Of a stretch of DNA of 64,000 nucleotides, positions 57,401 to 64,000 are shown one piece after another; positions within the stretch are counted from its first letter, which is position 1, and each line of letters opens with the position of its first letter. This stretch comes from Toxotes chatareus (taxonomy: Eukaryota > Chordata > Actinopteri > Toxotidae). Position numbers and translations under genes: made by a program. The stretch covers positions 13,145,001 to 13,209,000 of the forward strand of contig CM028889.1 in assembly GCA_016801885.1 (NCBI GenBank), given 5' to 3'. Below the pieces are notes generated by a model. It was not told where the DNA came from, did not search any database, and worked only from the letters and a program-made list of their open reading frames with translations.

Positions 57401-60400
57401 ACATAGAATATAAAAAATAAAATAATAATAATAATTATAACTTTATTTATACAGCATTTTACAGAACAAAGTTACAAAGTGTTTTACTTTTAGGTTAGGT
57501 TGTAAAATTAGACATTTAGAATAAAATAAAACTAAAGTAGATTGGAGTAGAATACCCCAAATATAAGATGAAAACAATAAAACCAAAAAAATCAGCTTTG
57601 CAAGTCTTTTACTGAGGAAGGAAACTGATTCAGCACATTTGTTAGTGCCTCAGGGACAGACACTGTGTTTTGTTGAGATAGACTGAATGTAAAAATAACT
57701 GGTTAACTCAGCTGTCAACTTTCATTACTTTCATAGCTTTCACATTCATTATTCTGGTAAGGCTAAGTTTCTCTTTGTTTTGATTCAGGGTTTTGTATAT
57801 TGGAGTGAAGAAACTACTCGCACCATCTGCCGAGCAAACAAGCACAACGGCAGCCAACTTCGAGTATTGCTGACAAATTTTACCTCACCGGGCGGCGTGG
57901 CCGTCGTTCAGCCAGTTCTTCAACCAAATGGTAAGACCAATCAAAAGCAATTTCTGCACATGATGTGCCTCAGACTTCGTGATAATGTTGCTGATTGGTG
58001 AAGTTTTGTGTTTAGGGGCACACTTCATAAAAGGTGCCATAAATAAACATGTCATGACCACCTTGCAATCGCTACTCTCATCTGACTCTTAGGGCCATCT
58101 GTATGTGGACATCCCGGGACAATATGCCAGCATGAGTGCGTCGTCAACCTCCTGTCTGAGGGTCCAGAGTTCAGCTGCATTTTTTCAGAAACAGGAGAAA
58201 ACAAATCTCAAGAAACTCCTGCTGTCTCACGCACAGTTCCTTCATCGACTTTATCTGACCCGGTGTTCGCCGGGATCCTCTCTCTCATCAGTAAGAATCG
58301 CTTTTCCTGTTCAAATATAAATCCTCGCCACCGGGCTTTCTTCCTCTAGTACTGACAGAAGAATGCACTACTGTTAAAAATAGCCTTTTATACAGGGCAG
58401 GTCTGCCTGTAAATTAACATGGACAGACCGATATGCTGTGTCACTCACAGTTTTGCTGTAACAATGACCCATAATCACATATTGATTATAAGATAAATAT
58501 TGATGTAATGTCAACACAACAATCGTCCACATTGTCCCTCAGATTTGACTTAGTTGGAGTTTTGCACCTAGAGAATATGGGTGTACGTATGAGGTCACTG
58601 TACACTGATGTCAGCATGGTCACTCCCGGCTGAGTCATAAACACACAACTCCCAGGGTCTGTTATTGTGCATTCATCCGAGCTGTTCAGCCACTGGTTCC
58701 ACACAGGGAGATGTTCACACAAATTACTGAAGGCTTAAATGAAGCCGTGTGAAGCAAAGCTTTCCAAGTTGCTAACTTGCTAACTAAAATACATAAAAGT
58801 GTTTTTTTCCAGCCTGTCCACAGACAACCAGAAAGTTGTCAACAAAGTCATTGATGTGATTTTGAGCCTCTTTTAGAAATAGGAGTAGTTTGTGTGTCTT
58901 CAGGCCTTTTTTAGTTTACTTTACTATATTTACCTATATATATATCAGTTAGGAAAATCTTTTTCAAATGTCAGACACTTTGTATTAATCCTTGTTGACT
59001 CTTATGGAGTTTGCTTTTCCAAGAACTTTCAATCTTTCTTGTGGTGTTGCAGCTTAATTCAGTCATAGCAGCCTGTTTGTCCACTCAGAGAAGGTAAGGG
59101 TGGGGTATTATGCAGAATTCGCCAGTCGCCAGTTGTTGTCTTAACATGCCCTCTGTTGGGTCTGCAGAGTTCTATAGAGTAACCTAAGTCTTGTGTGTGT
59201 GTGTGTGTGTTTCCCAGTATTTCTCAGTTTGCTGCTGGTGGGAATGGCTGTGTGGTGGTGTAGAGATGACTTCAGGCCGCCCAGGTCAATCACTGAGCAG
59301 AGTTTCTCACTCAAAGAGTCCCAGGACCCACTCATCATCCATCTGTCCAAACCATGTCTCATCAAGGTAAGAGAAGTTTGCCAACACACACGAGAGAGCC
59401 GAGAGACATAGTCCCTCCAGCGTCCAGGGGTCATCCGAAACAGATGCCCGAGCCACCTCAGCTGGCTCCTCTCGATGTGGAGCCCCCCCTTGAACTGCCA
59501 CCTTATCATGGTGGAGGGGTTTGAGGTTTTATATATATATATATTGTGTATATTTTGCATGTTATAGCTTTTAAAGAAATACATTCATGGGTCTGGTAAA
59601 TGTGCTTATATCGGTAATGGTCAAGTTTTCGGACTTTAAAAGGAGATGAATCTTCCCCCTGTTACTTCTGATTGATTGAGACTATTATAGAAATTCAACT
59701 ATGATGTGCTAATGTTAAACTTGTTCAGTGCATGAACTGTGACACCACCACTCAAGGTAGGTGTTTGGATGTTTATGATGACGCAATAATTTTAAGGGGC
59801 TGATGAGTTGTTTACTTTAAATCCATATCTCAAATAGATCACATGCATCAGTTCAGTACAGAAGGAGGAAGTGATTAGTCTACTAATTGGTTACTTGATT
59901 GACAGAAAATTAATAAGCTACTATTTTGATCATCGATTAATGCTTTAAACTTGCTTTTATTGCAAAAATGCAATATCTGTGGTAGTAAACTTAATATATT
60001 TGGGTTATGGACAACACAAGACATTTTAAGATGTCACCCTGGGCTCTGGGAACTTGTGGAGGGCAGTTATTGTTCAGAAAATAATTGGTAGATTGATTAA
60101 TAATGAAAATAGCTGTTAGTTATAGCCCCAAGATGAATTAGGCATTGGTGGCTAGCTATTTTTTCTATTATTATTTTTACATTTACAGCTTAGTTTTGTG
60201 TGTTTGACAATTTTTCAACTAGAGCTGCCGCAATTAGTCTATTAATCAGTTGCTCAATCAAAAGAAAATTAACAACTACTTTGAAATTTGGTTAAATGTT
60301 TAAGTAGTAGTTTGGACTAAAAGGCATTCTTTGGTTTCAGCTTCTCAAAAGTAAGAAATTGCTGCTTTTCTTGGCTTACATTATAATAAATAGACTATTT

Positions 60401-60665
60401 TATGGTCGACAGCTGGTCGGACAAAACAAGAAGCTTTCCAACTTTACTAGGATACTAAGATAGGCATTTTTTTTTTTAGTATTTAGGTTCCTTGGTTTGA
60501 AATATGTTCCACCTTTTCTTAAATAGCACTCTGGTATTTCCCCAGTTAAACACAGCTTTACAGGGCTTTCCTCAGGTTAAAGGCTTATAGTGTACAGTAT
60601 TTCAACTAACCCGTTTCCTCTACCGCCAGGAAACTCTTCTTAAGCTGGACTTGGACGGAGAATGA
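45065..60665 (+). CDS. LDL-receptor-family protein without NPxY (whole coding span)
   Basis: Thirteen coding exons, all in phase, give 663 aa; human LDLR is 860. Order: signal peptide (1 to about 22), four LDLa ligand-binding repeats (about 29-192), two EGF modules (about 193-274), a six-bladed YWTD-type propeller (about 275-535), an eroded third EGF (about 539-570), a short Ser/Thr linker, a membrane segment (about 594-616) and a 46-residue tail. Exon sizes from the EGF modules through the propeller (120, 126, 172, 216, 119, 140, 142) equal those I remember for human LDLR exons 7-13 except 216 against 228, so this is a true LDLR/VLDLR/LRP8-type gene. It would be a type I membrane protein that binds lipoprotein-like ligands through Ca-loaded LDLa repeats. 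Oddly, the tail has no NPxY motif. It is probably a divergent fish LDLR paralog; identity with ldlr, vldlr, lrp8 or lrp13 is not established. Confidence 0.88.
45698..45832 (+). CDS. LDLR-like exon 2, LDLa repeat 1
   Basis: Acceptor acgtttcag, donor TGCA|GTAAGT. One complete LDLa module with six Cys, from CHKQLEFRCSDGSCI to NCDDGSDEQHC; the DxSDE calcium-binding motif is intact. Confidence 0.93.
47113..47490 (+). CDS. LDLR-like exon 3, LDLa repeats 2-4
   Basis: Acceptor tcttaacag, donor TGTG|GTAAGA, 378 nt with three LDLa modules in one exon, the same plan as human LDLR exon 4 (381 nt, repeats 3-5). Repeat 2 ends CGDGSDEDSC and repeat 4 ends CSDGSDEENC (both canonical); repeat 3 ends CKNGRDETQEFC, where the acidic SDE motif is altered. 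Confidence 0.94.
47624..47725 (+). repeat. Fish interspersed repeat with 'ttttatccaaagcaacttac' motif
   Basis: The segment ttggcagatgcttttatcca followed by aagcaacttac is the highly recurrent teleost motif often assigned to V-type SINEs; 'gtggctcaaggacac' to the right also belongs to it. Assignment is from memory. Confidence 0.65.
48019..48052. repeat. (AAT)n microsatellite
   Basis: Eleven uninterrupted AAT units followed by (AAC)n and a mixed ATG/ATT-rich tract. The poly-Tyr and poly-Ile open frames on the minus strand come from this. Confidence 0.95.
48765..48990. repeat. Possible dispersed-repeat remnant
   Basis: Shows tgattggttgattaattgac and a later tgagaaactggg, pieces seen in the repeat copies near 15795 and 59865, but without the clear core. 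Boundaries are approximate. Confidence 0.35.
50767..50985 (+). mobile_element. Tc1-like transposase C-terminal remnant
   Basis: In one forward frame the sequence reads SINLECLWEIFDQSVHHNQS and continues about 45 codons without a stop. ECLWEI fits the last catalytic block of Tc1-like transposases (usual form PIE.LW.IL), and the following ttggaagaatggtgttcatc is a stretch I recall from a common fish Tc1-type repeat. Upstream parts are too diverged to place. No inverted repeats were found. Confidence 0.5.
51680..51799 (+). CDS. LDLR-like exon 4, EGF-A
   Basis: Acceptor gctcctgcag, donor GAGG|GTGAGT, 120 nt (equal to LDLR exon 7). A full six-Cys EGF module starting DQDECLVNNGGCSHHCVDQP; DxDEC is the calcium-binding EGF start. 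Confidence 0.94.
51937..52062 (+). CDS. LDLR-like exon 5, EGF-B
   Basis: Acceptor taatctag, donor AAAG|GTGAGA, 126 nt (equal to LDLR exon 8). A six-Cys module beginning EVDRCLETDVCDQLCVFING. Confidence 0.93.
52518..52622. repeat. Cluster of AAAGCACTSAGTGCTTT palindromes
   Basis: Near-perfect 17-nt palindromes at 52518-52534 and 52575-52591, with partial copies at about 52544-52557 and 52610-52622, lie within 105 nt in an intron. Confidence 0.85.
53367..53538 (+). CDS. LDLR-like exon 6, propeller start
   Basis: Acceptor tcctttcag, donor ACAG|GTACCA, 172 nt (equal to LDLR exon 9). Codes EAQLVFTSSKGMQRISIIGT through ALASNSTLYWAPQGRGSIY; the first YWTD-type motif has become YWAP. Confidence 0.92.
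54355..54406. repeat. (GT)n microsatellite
   Basis: About 25 uninterrupted GT units in an intron of the LDLR-like gene. Confidence 0.95.
55033..55248 (+). CDS. LDLR-like exon 7, propeller
   Basis: Acceptor gatgtttttcag, donor CGAGG|GTAGGA, 216 nt (LDLR exon 10 is 228). Codes VSMDGKPTDSVLVLKVKGSV, GLAVDWIHQLLYWTS and GLDEPSAVTVDPLRG, with a typical LLYWT motif. Confidence 0.94.
55678..56010 (+). mobile_element. tRNA-derived SINE
   Basis: A pol III A-box-like sequence (tggcgcaagttaagcg at 55684) and B box (ggttcaattc at 55743) are spaced as in a tRNA. The body is followed by a LINE-like 3' end (ttccccaggagggatcaata, then aagtataaaactta), typical of fish SINEs that borrow a LINE tail. It lies in an intron of the LDLR-like gene. 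The Pro-rich open frame across it is not a gene. Confidence 0.75.
56254..56372 (+). CDS. LDLR-like exon 8, propeller
   Basis: Acceptor tttctcag, donor CTGG|GTATGT, 119 nt (equal to LDLR exon 11). Codes LLFWAQCGSLPKIQRAGLGG through SIRSPVALSL; the motif is LLFWAQ rather than MYWTD. Confidence 0.92.
56683..56822 (+). CDS. LDLR-like exon 9, propeller
   Basis: Acceptor ttttccttag, donor GAG|GTAAAA, 140 nt (equal to LDLR exon 12). Codes RQLLYWVDQGMRSISRVNLE and DRPFGLAVFE, close to the LDLR-family pattern. Confidence 0.94.
57789..57930 (+). CDS. LDLR-like exon 10, last propeller blade
   Basis: Acceptor ttgattcag, donor AATG|GTAAGA, 142 nt (equal to LDLR exon 13). Codes GFVYWSEETTRTICRANKHN through LQPNG. 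Confidence 0.94.
58093..58290 (+). CDS. LDLR-like exon 11, eroded EGF-C and linker
   Basis: Acceptor gactcttag, donor ATCA|GTAAGA, 198 nt. The module PSVCGHPGTICQHECVVNLL to EFSCIF aligns with LDLR EGF-C but keeps only four of six Cys. It is followed by a Ser/Thr-rich linker (SQETPAVSRTVPSSTLS) and the start of the membrane segment (FAGILSL). Confidence 0.86.
59218..59366 (+). CDS. LDLR-like exon 12, membrane segment and tail
   Basis: Acceptor gtttcccag, donor AAG|GTAAGA, 149 nt. Codes FLSLLLVGMAVWWCRDDFRP then SITEQSFSLKESQDPLIIHL and SKPCLIK. By position it corresponds to LDLR exon 17, but the NPVY site reads QSFS. Confidence 0.88.
59383..59525 (-). mobile_element. LINE fragment (reverse transcriptase C-terminal end)
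   Basis: The minus strand codes HIERSQLRWLGHLFRMTPGR, the familiar C-terminal block of fish LINE reverse transcriptases. The plus-strand text aactgccaccttatcatggt also belongs to these elements. The fragment begins only 17 nt after the exon 12 donor at 59367. Confidence 0.75.
59865..60135. repeat. Dispersed fish repeat, 'gacaaaacaagacat' family, copy
   Basis: Contains tgattagtctactaattggt, gacagaaaattaataagc and ggacaacacaagacatttta followed by aataattggtagattgatta. The pattern matches copies at 14262, 60222 and 61140. Confidence 0.7.
60222..60470. repeat. Dispersed fish repeat, same family, second copy
   Basis: Contains gcaattagtctattaatcag, atcaaaagaaaattaacaac and cggacaaaacaagaagcttt. 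It has the same orientation as the copy just to its left, so the two are close direct copies. Confidence 0.7.
60630..60665 (+). CDS. LDLR-like exon 13, C-terminus
   Basis: Acceptor ctaccgccag, then ETLLKLDLDGE and TGA at 60663-60665. LDLR also ends with an 11-residue last coding exon (RQMVSLEDDVA), so the splice plan is kept. Because the exon is short, the acceptor choice rests on phase and on this parallel. Confidence 0.75.
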   Translation, partial: ETLLKLDLDGE

Positions 60666-61139
60666 AGGTGTGACACTGATGATCAGCTGACTGGGCTTCA
60701 CCTGGTGCTACCTCAACCCCCCAGACAGGATGACAAGACATCAAACCAAGTTGATCCCCTGTCGTGTCTTAAGTCCGTCTGGAGGTTAAATCTCTGGACA
60801 GATGACTCGGTGGTAAATATCTGCAGTCAGGGAGGGGAAGAGGCCTTCAAACAGTCTTTGCTGTTGTACCTTCAATTCTGGAGGAGTATTACTTTCAGCC
60901 CTGTACAATACAGTGCAGTAGAGTTCTTGTTGTTCTTGATGATGGCTGTTGTCCAGTTTCATTCTGAAAGCTGTGATCAGCAGTGAACAAGCATTAATCT
61001 ATTTTTTGTGCTTTAAGTATTAATACGAATTAACTTGGTGAATTCTTTTTAAAACTCTGTTTTCAAGCATTTCGCTCAACAGGTTGCCAGCGGTGTTACA
61101 GCTCAAAGGTCTCCAAGAATATCAATAGAGAGGTAGATT

Positions 61140-61372
61140 AGAGAGGAAATGATTAGTTGATTAATCAGTTAGTTGATCCACAACAAATGAATTGGTGTAT
61201 TTTCATATCTGACAGTGAAGTAAAAATATCTTTACGTTTTAGACTGCTAATCAGACAAAACAAGCAATTGGATGAGTCCGGAAAGTCGTGATGAAAATAA
61301 TTCACAATTATCTGGGATTTTATAGACAAAATGGTTAGTCTATTAATTGAGAAAATTATAATTCCTTGCGGT
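61140..61372. repeat. Dispersed fish repeat, 'gacaaaacaagacat' family, copy
   Basis: Contains atgattagttgattaatcag, cagacaaaacaagcaattgg and atggttagtctattaattga. Same family as the copies at 14262, 59865 and 60222. Confidence 0.65.
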
Positions 61373-62283
61373 CCTGATGTGGATTTTTATTTTATTGTTT
61401 AATTGCACTTCCTTGACAACTCAACTTGGAATTATTGTTTCAGTTTATTGCCATTCCCAAAACTTTACTTTTGTAGCATTACAGAGGGATCAAACGGGGA
61501 ATAATTGGACTATTTTCTTATAAAAATTGTGTTCCACTGGTTTATTTTTGGCCGTCAGGATTATTTTCACACTCTTGGCCTGAGACTCAGTCTGAGAGGC
61601 ATTATTGCATTGAAAATGTGTGCTACCTTTTCTGTAATGAACACTTGAGTCCAGTCCAGGGTAGATTATAGTATTTATGGAAGTAAAAATTGGGTGTATC
61701 CACACACTGGATTAAAAACAAAAAGACAAAAAAACAACAACAACAAATAAATAAAATTCAACCCTACCAGGCCTCACCAGGGCAAATATGATTTTAAGGT
61801 TAAAACTTTGCCTTTTTTCAGTCCAGTAACATTTTGTTAGCCTTATTCCAGTGTAAGAATAATTTCTAAAAATAGAACAGGATGTGCACACAACTACCTT
61901 TCTACAACATGTAATGCATTATTAAAATTCAGAAGCTTGCTGTGATGATTAATGTAGATTGGGTGCACCCACTGAGTGTCTTCTTGCAAGCTGAAAGTTC
62001 ATTGAAAGTGGCCTTTTAAGTTTTAATAGATAAAACACTAGGTTTGATTTTCACAGGGGGACGTCTAAAAATATAAACCCACCTGGAATAGCGAAGACAT
62101 GATACTGCTGTCTGAATAGTTAAACTACTGCTGTTTTTCAGCTCCATCACCAAGAGAAGTTTTTGTTTTTGAATTTCTTTGGAAGGAGTTATCTGGTCGT
62201 GAGGCATAGTTTGCACATCGCTATTTGATGTAGTAGTAATTAGGTATTGAATCTTTACTGGCTTTATTACAGTGAGTTAAACG

Positions 62284-62560
62284 TGAAGACTGATAAGACT
62301 ACAGTAAATATGAAGCTGGAACCAGTAGCCAGTTATCTTAGCTTATCGTAAAGACTGGAAACAGGGGGAAGCAATCAGCCTGACTCTGTCCAAAGGTAAT
62401 AAAATACACCTACCAGCACCTCTAACACTCAACTGTAAGGTGTACTCTCTAAAAATGCTGGCTTCAGCTTCATATTTATGCAGACATGAGAGTGGTATCA
62501 ATCTTCTCATCTTAACTTCACATCAAACAAGTGTATTTTTTACAATTTCAAACTACTCCT
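62284..62560. repeat. Foldback fish repeat, 'cataaagactggaaacaggg' family, copy 2
   Basis: The left arm (taaatatgaagctggaacca, from about 62304) is repeated as a reverse complement on the right (gcttcagcttcatatttatg, from 62461). Between them lie gtaaagactggaaacagggg and cacctaccagcacctcta, which occur reversed in the copy at 28447. The right end (tttcaaactactcctta) is the family's end sequence. Confidence 0.75.
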
Positions 62561-63021
62561 TATAATGGAGAAACAAAGCCTAGCTTGTTTAGTGGCAGTA
62601 ACACTGTACATGTAGTTGATATAAACAGCGTGAGTAAAGAGATGAGGAGGATTTCTTTGGTTGCCGGTTTGGTGTTTTGATGCTATCTGAGCACTGGTGC
62701 TGCAGTGGGAACAAATACTGTATGTGTTTTGTTTAGTCAAAGTCTCCTGCTGGTTTGGTTTTGCTCTTGTGTGTAAAGCCTGTTCAGTGTTTGTGTGAAT
62801 GTTTGACTGGTTGACTTGCCTTGTTTGAATCCAGTCTTTCTCGGTTATTTTTCTGATAGTCTCAAGGAAATACACAGATTAGTTGAACTGAATGTGTTGG
62901 CACAAGGTTCGAAACAATGCTGTAAGTGGGCTCAGTGGTTTGTGGTTGATATTTATTTTTAAGGAAGGGTTTTATTTATTTTTGTGTAGCTTAACAGTCG
63001 TCATACTGTGTTTGCACCGTG

Positions 63022-63027
63022 AATAAA
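63022..63027 (+). terminator. Candidate polyadenylation signal AATAAA
   Basis: Canonical hexamer followed by a T/G-rich stretch, 2.4 kb after the LDLR-like stop codon. It would define a long 3' UTR if used. Confidence 0.35.
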
Positions 63028-64000
63028 TCTGTTAAATGCTGTAAATGCATTAAATTCATAAATATTTTATGTTGATTAACCATTGTTTAAGTGGGATTAC
63101 CTGAATATTATTTGAATATGTGTGTAACAAAGCAAACATGGAACATTATGCGCCTCAGTGCGGGGAAACAAATGTGGATCTTTATGGGTTTAATCGTCAC
63201 TGCTAAAACTTACTGCAGACGATTTTTTAAAAATTCATCACTGTGAGCAGTTCGACAAATTAAACATCAGGGAAGGTTATGTTGAAAAGATTTAATCATC
63301 ATACTGTTTTGTGTTCTTTTCTGAACAGAAAACTGTTGCTGCTGTAAAAGAAGAAGAACAAATAAGAACTTGATAGCGCGAAGGACAATGGTGAATTGTT
63401 ACTTCCCTGATGATTTGTATTAAAGTAAACTTTTCAGTGTCCTGTCAAGCAAACTGACAGCTCTGGCTGACTGCGGCACATTTGACAACTGTCCGCTAGA
63501 TACTGAAATATGGTAAATAGCTTGTTAAAAACAATTTCCATCTGATAATCTGTGTTGAAAATGGTCTGTGAACCCAACCTGCTCACTCATAACCTCAGTA
63601 CATCATAATGTGGATGGTAGAATACTGTGACACTGAGTGTCTCAAAATGTTTTCAGTTCCTCTTAGCACAAATTTATTCTTAACTGGTTTATTTTTACTA
63701 CAGACTCTCAAGTGTTTTGTTTCCTGCAGGAGCTCTGTCACAAAATTCATCATAAACTGAGAGACACTGGACTTGAAGTGTAGAAAATGCGCATTAAATG
63801 CAAGTTCAGTGTGAGTCAAGTTTCACATAAGCATTTTAGATCATAAAAAGAAAAGTGAAGTGATGCTGCTTATCAAAGCATTCAACAGAGGAACATGTTT
63901 AGCTCAGTGGAACATTAATGCCTTTTAAGCCTCTGGCAGACTGCGGCACCTTTGACAGTTGTCCAAAGAGGCCAGCGATATCCTTCCCCCTGTTCATACC

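Larger units (their letters stand above)
60666..64000 (+). other. Probable 3' UTR and downstream intergenic DNA
   Basis: No complete gene was identified. AATAAA signals occur at 61746, 61750 and 63022, and ATTAAA at 63419; which ends the LDLR-like transcript is not clear. Repeats lie at 61140 and 62284. Two coding-like patches near 63329 and 63458/63930 are treated under findings. Confidence 0.5.

Noticed and set aside
1..64000. CRISPR array, bacterial operon, rRNA or tRNA genes
   Set aside because: None seen. The only tRNA-like sequence is the SINE at 55678, and the window is vertebrate nuclear DNA.

Overview
The window is nuclear DNA from a bony fish, most likely a percomorph teleost. It is intron-rich and AT-rich, has many dinucleotide microsatellites, carries Tc1/mariner remnants, and holds several interspersed repeats that I recognise as common in fish genomes. 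All genes were assembled by hand from splice sites (GT..AG) and reading-frame phase; no alignment was run.

Layout. (1) Minus strand, 1-1367: the first two exons of a gene that runs off the left edge, coding a signal peptide and the start of an Ig V-like domain. (2) 1368-about 7430: intergenic, mostly repeats. (3) Plus strand, about 7430-41120: a MAST-family kinase gene, assigned to mast3. It has 25 shared coding exons and two alternative starts: an upstream two-exon start (7906-7952 + 10593-10682) and a downstream one-exon start (15009-15094). Both join the same phase-2 acceptor at 18011. The product is 1465 or 1482 aa, with a pre-kinase domain, a complete AGC kinase, a PDZ domain and a long Ser/Pro-rich tail. 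(4) Plus strand, 42136-43703: ndufa7, a mitochondrial complex I subunit of 108 aa, with a small Tc1/mariner element in intron 2. (5) Plus strand, 45065-60665: an LDL-receptor-family gene of 13 coding exons and 663 aa. Its middle exons have sizes that match human LDLR from memory (120, 126, 172, 119, 140 and 142 nt), but it has only four LDLa repeats, an eroded third EGF module and a cytoplasmic tail without the NPxY endocytosis motif. (6) 60666-64000: probable 3' UTR and intergenic DNA with several repeats, plus two unexplained coding-like patches near the right edge.

The genes do not form a pathway. MAST3, NDUFA7, LDLR and MAST1 all lie on human chromosome 19p, so the block looks like a piece of conserved ancestral linkage. 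The most notable points are the two-promoter structure of mast3, a candidate 21-nt in-frame microexon in it, and the LDLR-type receptor whose internalisation signal is lost at the equivalent place.
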